In this document: piece by piece, positions 44,436-53,240 of the stretch | How the letters are laid out: each line of letters opens with the position of its first letter | Position numbering within the stretch: position 1 is the stretch's first letter | NCBI RefSeq assembly: GCF_014489635.1 | Contig: NZ_CP060828.1 | Coordinates: 558,001 to 622,000, forward strand | DNA from: Streptomyces roseirectus | GTDB lineage: Bacteria > Actinomycetota > Actinomycetes > Streptomycetales > Streptomycetaceae | Direction: 5' to 3' | Length of the DNA: 64,000 bases | The notes under the pieces: model-generated | Databases searched by the model: none | What the model was told of the DNA's origin: nothing | The model's input: only the letters and a program-made list of their open reading frames with translations | Made by a program: the position numbers and the translations under genes

Positions 44436-45028
44436 CCGTGGCCCAGTCTGCTCAGCCGGGCGGCAGCCCGCATACGGGCCACCTGGAGGACCGACAGGAG
44501 TACTTCGCGGCTGGAGTTGCGGTCGCGTACGTCGCACAGGACGACCGGGATGCCGGGGTCGAGGTCGAGGGCGGCGCGGACCTGTTCGGCGGATGCCTCG
44601 CGGCGTCCGTGGAAGCAGTTGACGCCGACCGCGAAGGGGATCTCCCGCGACTCGAAGAAGTCGATCGAGGCGAAGGACGCGTCGAGGCGGCGGGTGTCGG
44701 CGAGGACGATCGCGCCGAGCGCCCCGTTGGCGAGGTCGTCCCACATGAACCAGAACCGGTCCTGGCCCGGGGTGCCGAAGAGGTACACGACGAGGTCGGA
44801 GGCGACGGTGATCCGGCCGAAGTCCATGGCGACCGTGGTGGCCACCTTGTTCTCCACGCCGGAGAGGTCGTCGACCCCCCGGCTGACCTCGGTCATGCGC
44901 TCCTCGGTCTCCAGCGGCGGCACCTCGCTCACCGAGCCCACCATCGTGGTCTTGCCGACGCCGAATCCGCCCGCGACGAGGATCTTCAGTGCCGTCGGCA
45001 GGACGGGTTCAGAGTTGACGGATGGCAT
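44432..45028 (-). CDS. cvnD: Conservon GTP-binding protein CvnD (conservon 1)
   Basis: 198 residues, a small Ras-like GTPase. The P-loop is VAGGFGVGKTTMVGSVSEV, the switch II region is LFGTPGQDRFWFMWDDLANG, and the base-recognition region is the family variant around AVGVNCFHGRR and VLCDVRDRNS in place of NKxD. In conservons CvnD is the G-protein-like output acting with CvnA, B and C at the membrane. The start overlaps the DUF742 gene by 20 bases, so translation is coupled. The stop overlaps the convergent secreted protein's stop. Confidence 0.92.
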   Translation of the reverse strand: MPSVNSEPVLPTALKILVAGGFGVGKTTMVGSVSEVPPLETEERMTEVSRGVDDLSGVENKVATTVAMDFGRITVASDLVVYLFGTPGQDRFWFMWDDLANGALGAIVLADTRRLDASFASIDFFESREIPFAVGVNCFHGRREASAEQVRAALDLDPGIPVVLCDVRDRNSSREVLLSVLQVARMRAAARLSRLGHG

Positions 45029-45383
45029 CCATCACCCTTTCGATGAGTTCGACGTCCGGCTGGCTTTCCTTGCCGGGCGGCGACTGGACTAGGATCAGCG
45101 AGGTATTGAGGAGATCTCCGCACAGGATCTTCACCACGCTCACGGGCAGGTCCATCAGGGCGGCGATCTCGGCGATCGCCACCGCGCGGTCCCGGCACAG
45201 CTCCAGGATCTTGGCCGCCTCGGGCTCCAGCGCCTCGTGGTCCGCCTCCTCGACGGACCGCGAGACGATCTGGGTGATCAGCGTGAAGGCGTGCTGCGAG
45301 TGGCGGGTCCTGCCGCCCGTGATCGCATACGGCCGTAAGTAACGCCCCCCGCCCGACGCGTCCGACCAGCGGGACTCAGACAT
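45009..45383 (-). CDS. cvnC: Conservon DUF742 protein CvnC (conservon 1), with a TTA codon
   Basis: 124 residues of DUF742: RYLRPYAITGGRTR at the N-terminus, then HEALEPEAAKILELCRD, VAIAEIAALMDLPVSVVKIL and a winged-helix-like end ELIERVMDAIRQL. Codon 16 (Leu, 45338-45336) is TTA, the rarest codon in Streptomyces, read by the bldA tRNA that appears late in growth. This would make conservon 1 translation depend on developmental stage. The gene overlaps cvnB by 8 bases and cvnD by 20. Confidence 0.93.
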   Translation of the reverse strand: MSESRWSDASGGGRYLRPYAITGGRTRHSQHAFTLITQIVSRSVEEADHEALEPEAAKILELCRDRAVAIAEIAALMDLPVSVVKILCGDLLNTSLILVQSPPGKESQPDVELIERVMDAIRQL

Positions 45384-45810
45384 CCTGGCCCAGGCCGCCG
45401 CCGGGAGGGCCCTGCACCCGCGGCGGCGCGCTCAGATAGGTGCCGACGCGCTTGACGAGGGTGCCCATCTCGTACGCCATCATGCCGATGTCCACGGAGT
45501 CCGAGGCGAACGCCGCGAGACGCGCGCCCTGGCCCGCCGCCGTGATGAAGAGGTACGCCTTCTCCATCTGGATCACCGTCTGCTGGACGGGCCCGCCGTG
45601 GAAGTGGCGTGCGGCGCCCCGCGCGAGGCTGTGCACGCCGGAGCCGACGGCCGACAGGTGCTCGGCGTCGTCGCGGCGGATGTCCTTCGACTTTCCGATG
45701 AGAAGGCCGTCCCCCGACAGCACGACAGCACAGCGAATCTCAGGGATCCGGTCCACCAGGTCGTCCAGCAGCCAGTCCAGCTGCGGACCGGGGTGTACCT
45801 GCTCACTCAT
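45376..45810 (-). CDS. cvnB: Conservon roadblock/LC7 protein CvnB (conservon 1)
   Basis: 144 residues of the roadblock/LC7 fold: QLDWLLDDLVDRIPEIRCAV, VLSGDGLLIGKSKDI, VIQMEKAYLFITAAGQGARL and VDIGMMAYEMGTLVKRVGTY. In conservons this protein bridges the sensor CvnA and the GTPase CvnD, probably acting on its nucleotide cycle. The C-terminal tail (PPRVQGPPGGGLGQDV) is a flexible extension that runs into the next gene's start. Confidence 0.93.
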   Translation of the reverse strand: MSEQVHPGPQLDWLLDDLVDRIPEIRCAVVLSGDGLLIGKSKDIRRDDAEHLSAVGSGVHSLARGAARHFHGGPVQQTVIQMEKAYLFITAAGQGARLAAFASDSVDIGMMAYEMGTLVKRVGTYLSAPPRVQGPPGGGLGQDV

Positions 45811-45840
45811 TCCTTAACGTTCCTTCACAATTGGTGTGCA

Positions 45841-48288
45841 TCAGGGCCCTTCGTCGTCGTACCGCCCGGGAGGCGGAGGGTCCGTCTCGGGCGACTGCGC
45901 TCGTTTCAGGCCCCGCTGGATGGCGCTCAGCGCGCGGGCCGACACGTCGGGGGAGATGACGCTCTCGTCGGATTCCCCGCCCCCGCCGAACTGGGCGGCC
46001 TCCTTGCGCAGTTGCTGCGCGAGCGCGGCCCCACGGGTGCGCCGTGGCAGCACGTCGGGGGTGGTCAGCGGGGAGTTGCCGGCCGGGGGCGTGGCCGCCG
46101 GGGGTGCCGTGGGACGGGTCTGCTGCGGGTACTGCTCCGCCGCCGGGGTGCCGGCGGGGTCGTGGCCGTACTGCGGGGGTGCGGGTGACTCCTGGTGGGG
46201 CGGAGCATACGGCTGCTCCGTGAACAGTCCGTTGCCGCCCGGCCCGTAGGGTCCGGGGACCTGGGGCTGCTGCGGGGGGTACGCCTCGTAGGCCGGGACG
46301 GATGCCTCGTAGGCCGGGGCCTGGGGTTCGGCGGGGCCTCCGTAGGCGGGGGTGTCGTACACCGGGGTGTCGTAGGCCGGAGTCTCGTACGCCGGGGTGC
46401 CGTGGGCCGGGGTGCCGTACGCCTGGGTGTCGTAGGCCGCCTGTGGTTCGGCGGGGGCGCCGTAGCCGTAGGGGGCCGGGGGTTCGGTGTGTCCGGGGTG
46501 GCCGGCGACCGGCGGGAGGAGGCCCGCGCCCGCGTACTCGGGGAAGCCGTCGTAGTCGGACAGGCGGGTGTGGGTCGGCAGGTCGAAGCCGCTGGAGGTG
46601 ACCGCGCCCGCGCCGACGAGGATCTGCTCGACGGGCGCCCCGGCCTGCTCGGTGCCCCCGGCGGCCAGCCCCGCGCGTTCGGGCGCGGCGAGGGCGTCGA
46701 CGGTCGCCGCGGCGGCGGCCTGGAGCTGGTCGAGGACCGGCGAGCCGACCTCTTCGAGCAGGTCGACGGGGATGAGGACGATGCTGAGGGTGCCGCCGTA
46801 GACCGACTCGCGCAGCTCGACCTTGACGCCGTGGCGTTCGGCGAGCCGGGCGACGACGAAGTGGCCGAGGCGGGGGTCCTCGCCGAGCGCGGTGAGGTCC
46901 AGGCGCGGCGGGTTGGCCAGCAGCTGGTTGGCCTGGTGGCGCTGGGCGGGCGGGATGCCGAGGCCGTGGTCCTCGACGTGGATGGCGAGGCCCTTGGCGA
47001 CGCGGATCGCGCTGACGGCGACCTGGGTCTCCGGCGGGGAGAAGCTGGTGCCGTTCTCGATCAGCTCGGCGAGCAGGTGGGTGACGTCGGAGACGGCGCG
47101 CGCGGAGAGCGCGGTGCGCCGGTCGGCGGGCGAGTTCTTGACCTTGACCCGGGTGTACGCCTCGGTCTCGGCGACGGAGGCGCGCATCACGTCGGTGATG
47201 GGGACGGCGGCGTTGGTGCGGCGGCCGGTGGGCGTGCCGCTGAGGATCATCAGGTTCTCGGCGTGCCGGCGGGCGCGGGTGGCGAGGTGGTCGACCTTGA
47301 AGATGTCGTGCAGGAGGTCGGAGTCCTCGTGCTTGCGCTCCAGGTCGTCCAGGAGGGCGATGAGGCGGTGCAGCAGGATCTGGGTGCGCCGGATGAGCTG
47401 GGCGACGACCTTCTCGGTGCCCTCGCGGCCCATGTGCTGGCGTATCGCCGTGTCGGCGGCGACGAGGCCGATGCGGTCGACGACGGCGGCGAGGCGGGCG
47501 ACCTCCTCGCTGCCGCGCCGCCGGCTGCCGAGGCCCAGCGCGCTCGCCGGGTCGGGGCGCTCGCCTTTGTCGATCCGGGCGAGGACGTCGGGGAGCCGGC
47601 GGCTCGCCAGTTCCTCGGCGTAGGTGTGCAGGTCGCGCAGTTCGGCCTCGGCGGCGCGGCGGCGCCTGCGGCCGACGAGCCAGGCGGCGAGGACGGGCGC
47701 GAGCGCCGCGACGGCCCCGGTGACGGCGCCGAGCAGCAGCGCGTCGGCGCGGACGCCGATGACGGCGGCGAGGTCGGTGCCGTGAGCGTTCCCGCCGGTG
47801 GGCGCCGGGTCCGTGGCGGCGGCGGAAAAGGCGGTGGTGGAGAAGTCGGCGGTGGAGACGGCGGGCTGACGGAACGTCGCCGGGACGGCGTGGGCCGTGC
47901 GCGCGAGGTGTGCCGCCGTCTCCTGGCGTATCGCCAGGTACTCCTGGAACAGCGCGCGGTGGTCGTCGCCGAGGCGGCCGGAGGCGAGGGCGGCGCTGAC
48001 CACGGCGTCCGGCGTGTCGGGGTGGGCGATCGGCTCGCCGGAGGTGGAACCGGAGGGCGCGGTGTGCGCGTCCAGTCCTTCGGGGGTGGCGGTGAGGTCC
48101 GGGTGGAAGGCGGAGACGGCCTCGTCGGTGCGGGCGTGGCTCGGCTCGTCGGCCGGTTCGGCCGCCGTGTATCCCCACAGGCAGGTGAGACAGACCGCGG
48201 GGACCACGAAGGGAACGACGAACGAGGAGCGCAGCGGACTGCGGTGGGCGGAGCGGTTACGGGTCCGCCGGTCGCGGATGCCTGGCAT
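45841..48288 (-). CDS. cvnA: Conservon sensor histidine-kinase-like ATPase CvnA (conservon 1)
   Basis: 815 residues. Two membrane helices (near 22-42, FVVPFVVPAVCLTCLWGY, and near 150-175, ALLLGAVTGAVAALAPVLAA) enclose an outer domain of about 105 residues. The cytoplasmic part has a helical region and a GHKL ATPase: N box LLAELIENGTSFSPP, G1 VEDHGLGIPP and G2 RLGHFVVARLAERHG. No phospho-acceptor H-box is visible, as usual for CvnA. The C-terminal 250 or so residues are low-complexity, with AYxTP pentapeptide repeats. ATG 48288 has GAGGA 6 nt upstream. It is first in the operon, 30 bases before cvnB. The signal is unknown. Confidence 0.92.
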   Translation of the reverse strand: MPGIRDRRTRNRSAHRSPLRSSFVVPFVVPAVCLTCLWGYTAAEPADEPSHARTDEAVSAFHPDLTATPEGLDAHTAPSGSTSGEPIAHPDTPDAVVSAALASGRLGDDHRALFQEYLAIRQETAAHLARTAHAVPATFRQPAVSTADFSTTAFSAAATDPAPTGGNAHGTDLAAVIGVRADALLLGAVTGAVAALAPVLAAWLVGRRRRRAAEAELRDLHTYAEELASRRLPDVLARIDKGERPDPASALGLGSRRRGSEEVARLAAVVDRIGLVAADTAIRQHMGREGTEKVVAQLIRRTQILLHRLIALLDDLERKHEDSDLLHDIFKVDHLATRARRHAENLMILSGTPTGRRTNAAVPITDVMRASVAETEAYTRVKVKNSPADRRTALSARAVSDVTHLLAELIENGTSFSPPETQVAVSAIRVAKGLAIHVEDHGLGIPPAQRHQANQLLANPPRLDLTALGEDPRLGHFVVARLAERHGVKVELRESVYGGTLSIVLIPVDLLEEVGSPVLDQLQAAAAATVDALAAPERAGLAAGGTEQAGAPVEQILVGAGAVTSSGFDLPTHTRLSDYDGFPEYAGAGLLPPVAGHPGHTEPPAPYGYGAPAEPQAAYDTQAYGTPAHGTPAYETPAYDTPVYDTPAYGGPAEPQAPAYEASVPAYEAYPPQQPQVPGPYGPGGNGLFTEQPYAPPHQESPAPPQYGHDPAGTPAAEQYPQQTRPTAPPAATPPAGNSPLTTPDVLPRRTRGAALAQQLRKEAAQFGGGGESDESVISPDVSARALSAIQRGLKRAQSPETDPPPPGRYDDEGP
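46341..46439 (-). repeat. 15-bp tandem repeat encoding AYxTP units in CvnA1
   Basis: About six and a half 15-bp units encode YxTPA-type pentapeptides in the C-terminal tail (AYGTPAHGTPAYETPAYDTP and onward). Each unit has a Tyr or His at the same place, which could make the tail a multivalent binding or phosphorylation platform. Confidence 0.8.
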
Positions 48289-48516
48289 CTGATTCCTCGT
48301 ACAGCAGCGACACACCTGGACCGGCGGGCGGTGGACTCCGGTGCGGGGTCTTCCCGTCCGACCGGTTCGGTCGGCGTGTTCGAATGTCGGCGATGAGCTG
48401 CACCGTATCAGGATCATGGCGCAGCGTCAGCATACGCCTGAGGCAACTTCCGCACGTCACGGCACAGTTGGCACCGGCACAAGCCCGCCGAAGGGCGGGC
48501 AGGTACGGGCAAGGGG

Positions 48517-49701
48517 TCACAGGAGGGCGAGGAGCGCGGGTGTGAAGAGCGCGCTCGCCGGGGCGATTCCGGCAACGGTGTCGAAATAGATCGAGGTCAG
48601 TTCCTCGTCCTGCTGGACGGCGCGCAGCAGGGACAGCTTCTGTTCGTGGGGGTCGAGGCGGGCGACGCCGAGGGTGGCCTCGTAGCCGCCCATGAGGGCC
48701 TGGTCGCGGTCCTCGCCGAAGTCCTTGAGGGCCGTGTCGAGGAGGGCGGGGTCGTCGCCGAGGGCGTCGGCGAGGCGGCCGGTGAGGAGTTCGACCTGCT
48801 GGTAGCCGTCGCTGATGCCGCGGGCGGTGATGGAGTCCTTGTGGTGTCCGGCGTCCCCGACGAGGGTCCAGCCGGGGCCGCTGGCCTTGCGGAAGAAGTT
48901 CTGCTGGCGGCCGGTGCCGCGCAGTTTCTCCCGGGCCTCGGTGCCCGCGATCCGGTCGTACAGGTCGGGCGCGGTGCCTTGGACCTGGGCGAGGAAGGCG
49001 GTCTGGGCGTCGGCGCGGACCTCGGCGTAGCGGTCCTGGGGGAAGTAGGCGAGGACGAGGGTGGTGTCGTCATGGGTGGGGACGGCGGCGACCCAGCTGC
49101 GGGGCTTTTCGTAGAGTTCGAGGGCGTCGGTCACCTTCGGGTAGTAGGCGTAGTAGGCGCAGGTGAGGCGGGGGTGCTCCACGGTGTAGGGGGCGCCGAC
49201 GAGGGCGCCGACGGTGGAGCGCATGCCGTCCGCGCCGATCACGAGGCGGGCGGTTTCGGTGAAGGTGTGTCCCCCGGATCTTCCCCGTACCCCCACGACC
49301 CGTCCGGTGTCGTCGTGCACCAGGCCGTTCACTTCGTACCGTTCGCGGTATTCGGCGCCGTCCGCCACGGCGGCGTCGATGAGGAGCGGGTCGAGGATGT
49401 GGCGGCGCGGCGAGTAGGCCGCGCGCTGGCCGTCCACTCCCCGGGCGCAGCCCTCCAGCAGGACGTCGCCGACCTCGTAGCGCACCCGCTCGATCGGGGG
49501 GCATCCGGTGTCGCGCAGGGCGTCCAGCAGACCCCAGCGCTCCAGCGCGGCGACGCCGGGCTGGTGCAGGAGGTGGGTGGAGAGGGTGTCCGTGCCGTAG
49601 GCCGTCTTGTCCAGCAACAGGACCCGGAACCCGGCTCGGGAGAGCAGCATGGCGGTGGGTGCACCGGCGCAGCGCGCCCCCACCACGATGGCGTCGAACA
49701 T
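48517..49701 (-). CDS. FAD-dependent oxidoreductase (geranylgeranyl-reductase/halogenase-like flavoprotein)
   Basis: 394 residues. N-terminal FAD loop FDAIVVGARCAGAPTAMLLS (the family variant of GxGxxG), R-rich CSPRRHILDPLLIDAAV-like segment (here AYSPRRHILDPLL), DG motif RLVIGADGMRSTVGALVG and GD motif GPGWTLVGDAGHHKDSITAR. No tryptophan-halogenase WxWxIP motif is seen, so hydroxylation, epoxidation or reduction is likelier than halogenation. It is third in an operon after the KS-ACP and adenylation genes (75-base gap), suggesting a tailoring step on their product. AAGG precedes ATG 49701. Confidence 0.85.
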   Translation of the reverse strand: MFDAIVVGARCAGAPTAMLLSRAGFRVLLLDKTAYGTDTLSTHLLHQPGVAALERWGLLDALRDTGCPPIERVRYEVGDVLLEGCARGVDGQRAAYSPRRHILDPLLIDAAVADGAEYRERYEVNGLVHDDTGRVVGVRGRSGGHTFTETARLVIGADGMRSTVGALVGAPYTVEHPRLTCAYYAYYPKVTDALELYEKPRSWVAAVPTHDDTTLVLAYFPQDRYAEVRADAQTAFLAQVQGTAPDLYDRIAGTEAREKLRGTGRQQNFFRKASGPGWTLVGDAGHHKDSITARGISDGYQQVELLTGRLADALGDDPALLDTALKDFGEDRDQALMGGYEATLGVARLDPHEQKLSLLRAVQQDEELTSIYFDTVAGIAPASALFTPALLALL

Positions 49702-49776
49702 GTCGGAGCCTTACATGTCGGCAACTAGGGGACAGGTGTGGGGGGTTGAGGTGGGAGGCGAGGGCGCCTCGGGACG

Positions 49777-51294
49777 TCAGCCGTCCCGCCCCAGAGCGGT
49801 GAGGAGAGCGCGCCGGTCGGTCTTGCCGTTCGCGTTGAGCGGGAGTGCGTCGAGCACGGTGATGCGCCGGGGCATCATGTGCGGCGGCAGTTCGGCGCCC
49901 AGGGCCTCGTAGAGAGCGTCCGGGGTGCGGTCGGTGCCGCTGACGGCGGCGAGCAGTTCCGGTTCCCCGTCGGGGGCCTTCGCGGCGACGACGGCGGCCT
50001 CGCGGACGCCGCCCGCGCGGCGCAGGGCGGCCTCGATCGCGCCGAGTTCGACGCGGTGGCCGCGGATCTTGACCTGCTGGTCGTCGCGGCCGAGGTGGAC
50101 GAGGGCGCCGTCGAGGCGGGTGACCCGGTCGCCGGTGCGGTACCAGTGGCGCTCGCCGGGGGGTCCGTCGGCGGGGCGCAGGTCCTCGTCGAGGAAGCGG
50201 CCGGTGTTCTCGGCGGGGTCGAGGTAGCCGGCGAAGCGCAGGGCGCCGCGCACGCACAGTTCGCCGGTGTCGGCCGGGCGGCCGTCCTCGTCGAGCACGA
50301 CCGCCTCCGCGCTGGGGTGGGGAGTCCCGATGGGGGCGGTGCCGTTGGGGGTGTCGGGCCAGGCGGCGGGGTCGTCGGGCAGGAGGTGGGCGGTGCAGGA
50401 GATGGTGAGCTCGGTGGGGCCGTACAGGACGTCGACGCGGCTGTGCGGGGCGGCCTCGCGCCATTCCCGGGCGGCTTTGAGGGTGAGGGGTTCGCCGCCG
50501 AAGACGCTCCAGCGCAGGGTCGGCATCGCTCCTGGGGTGAGGGTGCCGAGCCGGGAGGCGAAGGAGATGAGGGAGGGGACGGAGAACCAGTGGGTCAGAC
50601 GCAGGGTGTTGACCATCCGGACGGGGGACATGAGCTGGGTTCGCCGGGGCACCACGAGCGTCCCGCCGGAGGACCAGGTCACGAAGAGGTCGTGCACCGA
50701 CCCGTCGAAGGTCAGCTCGAAGCACTGGGAGAGCCGGCTGCCGGGGCCGATGCCGTAGCGGCCGTCGAGGTCGGTGAGGTAGGCGCAGATGCCGCGGTGG
50801 GTGACGGGGACGCCCTTGGGGCGGCCGGTGGAGCCGGAGGTGAAGATGAGGTAGGCGGTGGAGTCCGGCGCGGCGGGCCGGCGCTCCTTGACGGGCGCGG
50901 GTAACCCGGCCCACGTCGTGATGTCGTCGGCGGTGACGGCGAGGACGGGCACGCCGATGTCGCCGGGGCCCTCCTCGGCCGCGTCGGCGAGGATCAGGTC
51001 GAGGCCGGCGGAGGCGCCGATCTCGGCGGTGCGGGCGACGGGGTGTTCGGGGTTGAGCGGGACGACGGCGGCTCCGGCGCGCAGCGCGGCGAGCCAGCCG
51101 GCGTAGATCGGCAGGGTGCGGGAGACAAGGAGGCCGACCCGTTTCGCCTGGCCGATTTTTTCGGCCAACTCTTCGGCTGCGGAACGGAGTTGACGGTACG
51201 TCAGAATCTCGCCGGCGACTTCGAGGGCCGTTTCGTCCGGGTATCGTTCGGCCGCTTCGGCGAACCGGCCGTACAGGTCGAGTGGTCGGCTCAT
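49777..51294 (-). CDS. Stand-alone NRPS-type amino-acid adenylation enzyme, with a TTA codon
   Basis: 505 residues, a free adenylation domain with core motifs in order: YLIFTSGSTGRPKGVPVTH (A3), FELTFDGSVHDLF (A4), VLYGPTELT (A5), GELCVRGALRFAGYL, YRTGDRV (A7), GRDDQQVKIRGHRVELGAIE (A8) and PLNANGKTDRRALL (A10, catalytic Lys). There is no carrier or condensation domain. The A4 residues fit an alpha-amino acid, but I do not predict which one. Codon 131 (Leu, 50904-50902) is TTA, so production probably needs bldA. Its ATG overlaps the stop of the KS-ACP gene (ATGA), so the two are coupled, and the amino acid is probably loaded on the ACP of that protein or on an unlinked carrier. Confidence 0.92.
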   Translation of the reverse strand: MSRPLDLYGRFAEAAERYPDETALEVAGEILTYRQLRSAAEELAEKIGQAKRVGLLVSRTLPIYAGWLAALRAGAAVVPLNPEHPVARTAEIGASAGLDLILADAAEEGPGDIGVPVLAVTADDITTWAGLPAPVKERRPAAPDSTAYLIFTSGSTGRPKGVPVTHRGICAYLTDLDGRYGIGPGSRLSQCFELTFDGSVHDLFVTWSSGGTLVVPRRTQLMSPVRMVNTLRLTHWFSVPSLISFASRLGTLTPGAMPTLRWSVFGGEPLTLKAAREWREAAPHSRVDVLYGPTELTISCTAHLLPDDPAAWPDTPNGTAPIGTPHPSAEAVVLDEDGRPADTGELCVRGALRFAGYLDPAENTGRFLDEDLRPADGPPGERHWYRTGDRVTRLDGALVHLGRDDQQVKIRGHRVELGAIEAALRRAGGVREAAVVAAKAPDGEPELLAAVSGTDRTPDALYEALGAELPPHMMPRRITVLDALPLNANGKTDRRALLTALGRDG

Positions 51295-53240
51295 CGGGTG
51301 GCCGCCTGGAGGGACCGCGTCCACGCGCGCAGCTCGCCGACCGTGCGGAGCCCGCCCAGCTCCTCCGGGTCGACGTCCTGGCCGGTGCGTTTGGCGAGGT
51401 CGACGACGATGCGGAGTTTGGCGAGGGAGTCGATGCCGATGTCGGTGAGGGTGGAGCCGTCCTCGAAGGAAGTGCGGGCGTGCTCGGTCAGCACCCACTG
51501 CGCGAGGTCGTCGGCGGGCTCCGCGGCGCGCTCGCCGGCCCAGTAGCGCCTGGTCCGCCAGGGGTTGCCGGGCACGGGGACGTAGCGGGCGCCCTTGCCG
51601 AGCGCGGCCTCCCAGTCGACGTCCTCCCCGGCCGTGTACGCGGCGGCGAGGTCGGCGAGCGGGCCCTCGGCGGGCGGCGTGCGCGCCATCAGGGCGGCGG
51701 CCAGCTCCGCGTGGGTCTCGCCGGCCACGGCGAGGCGGTGACCGGTGTGGTGGTCGCGGCGCAGGGCGGCGCTGTGGCAGATGTCCCGCACGGAGTGCGC
51801 GGCGCCGGCGCCGTCGGGGGCCAGGTATCGGACGTAGGCGGCGGCGAGGTCGGCCAGGGCCTCGGCGCTACGCGCGGAGAGCGCCAGTACGCAGGGGCCG
51901 GCGGCGGTCCCGGTGTCCTCGGCGGGGGCGGGCGGGGCGGCCTCGGCGAGGACGACGTGCGCGTTGAGCGCGGCCGAGCCCTGCGCGGAGACGCCGGCGA
52001 GGGCGCGGCGGCCGGTGCGCTCGGGCAGGTCGTGGACCTCGCCGGGGATGCGCAGCGGGAGGGCGTCCCAGTCGAGGTCGGGGCGGGGGGTGCTCAGGTT
52101 GATGCTGGCCGGCACGCGGCCGTGCTCCAGGCAGAGCACCGTCTTGATCAGGCCGGCGATGCCGCCGCCCGCCTCGCCGTGGCCGATGTTGGTCTTCACG
52201 GAGCCGACCAGCAGCGGCCGGTCTGCGGGGCGTCCGGCGCCCAGGACCTCGCCGAGGGCGGTGAGTTCCAGCGGGTCGAGGGCGGGCGACCCCGAGCCGT
52301 GCGCCTCGACGTAGTCGACGTCGGCCGGGTCGACGCCGGCGTCCTCGTAGGCCCAGCGCAGGACGTCCAACTGGCCCTGGAGGGAGGGGTTCAGGACGCT
52401 GTCGCTGGTGCGGCCGTCGTTGCCGACCGCGCTGCCCCGGATCACGGCGCGGATCCGGTCGCCGTCGGCGATCGCCTGGTCGAGGCGTTTGAGGACGACG
52501 ACACCGACCGCGTCGGCGGGCGCGTGGCCGTCGGCGGCGGCGTCGCCGAACCGGCTGCGCCCGTCGTGGGAGTGGCCGCCGGCCTGGCTCATCACGATGG
52601 CCTCGTCGGGCCGCAGCACCAGGTTGACGCCGGCCGCGAGCGCGAGGGGGCTCTCACCGGCGCGCAGGCTCTGCACGGCCTGGTGGACGGCGACGAGGGA
52701 GGAGGAGCAGGCGGTGTCGACGACGACGCTGGGGCCGCGCAGGTCGAAGAAGTGCGAGACGCGGGCGGGCAGCAGGGAGCGGAAGTTGCCCAGCTGGGCG
52801 GCGTCGGCGCCGTCCGCGCCCTGGCGCAGGGCGTTCTCCAGGTAGTCCGAGCGGGCGTTGCCGACGAAGACGCCGGTGCGGGTGCCGGCCAGCCGGGACG
52901 GGGGCAGGCCCGCGTCCTCCAGCGCCTCCCAGGCGGTCGTCAGCAGGAGGCGCTGCTGCGGGTCCAGTTGAGCCGCTTCTGCCTCGGACATGCCAAAAAA
53001 GGCGGCGTCGAACTCCCCGGCTCCCGCGACGTAGCCCGCGCGGCGGGCGGTGATCCCGCCGGGGGCGCCCTGGGCGGAGTGCAGCGCGCCCGCGTCATAA
53101 CGCTCCGCGGGGGTCTCCCCGGTGGCGTCCGCTCCGTCGAGCAGCAGCTCCCACAGTTCACCGGCCCCACTGGCGCCGGGCAGCCGGCAGGCCATGCCGA
53201 TCACCGCCACGCAGCGGGCGTCCGCCTCGCAGCTGTTCAT
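51291..53240 (-). CDS. Minimal polyketide synthase: divergent KS plus ACP, AT domain missing
   Basis: 649 residues. The KS domain (about 8-435) keeps C178 (DTACSSSL), H314 and H354, but its motifs are altered: EAHGSGSP for EAHGTGT, NIGHGEAGGG for NIGHxEAAAG, and SAQGSAALNAH for FGFGGTNAH. After the KS come the usual post-KS linker (RDICHSAALRRDHH) and directly the post-AT linker (VPVPGNPWRTRRYW), as if an AT had been excised. An ACP follows with S605 in GIDSLAKLR. There is no KR, DH or TE. It is first of three coupled genes. ATG 53240 has GGAG 7 nt upstream; an in-frame ATG at 53258 is possible. The extender unit must come from an AT or ligase in trans. Confidence 0.9.
   Translation of the reverse strand: MNSCEADARCVAVIGMACRLPGASGAGELWELLLDGADATGETPAERYDAGALHSAQGAPGGITARRAGYVAGAGEFDAAFFGMSEAEAAQLDPQQRLLLTTAWEALEDAGLPPSRLAGTRTGVFVGNARSDYLENALRQGADGADAAQLGNFRSLLPARVSHFFDLRGPSVVVDTACSSSLVAVHQAVQSLRAGESPLALAAGVNLVLRPDEAIVMSQAGGHSHDGRSRFGDAAADGHAPADAVGVVVLKRLDQAIADGDRIRAVIRGSAVGNDGRTSDSVLNPSLQGQLDVLRWAYEDAGVDPADVDYVEAHGSGSPALDPLELTALGEVLGAGRPADRPLLVGSVKTNIGHGEAGGGIAGLIKTVLCLEHGRVPASINLSTPRPDLDWDALPLRIPGEVHDLPERTGRRALAGVSAQGSAALNAHVVLAEAAPPAPAEDTGTAAGPCVLALSARSAEALADLAAAYVRYLAPDGAGAAHSVRDICHSAALRRDHHTGHRLAVAGETHAELAAALMARTPPAEGPLADLAAAYTAGEDVDWEAALGKGARYVPVPGNPWRTRRYWAGERAAEPADDLAQWVLTEHARTSFEDGSTLTDIGIDSLAKLRIVVDLAKRTGQDVDPEELGGLRTVGELRAWTRSLQAATR

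Noticed and set aside
48517..49701. A tryptophan halogenase
   Set aside because: The FAD motifs fit the wider superfamily, but I do not see the WxWxIP halogenase signature or the catalytic lysine context.
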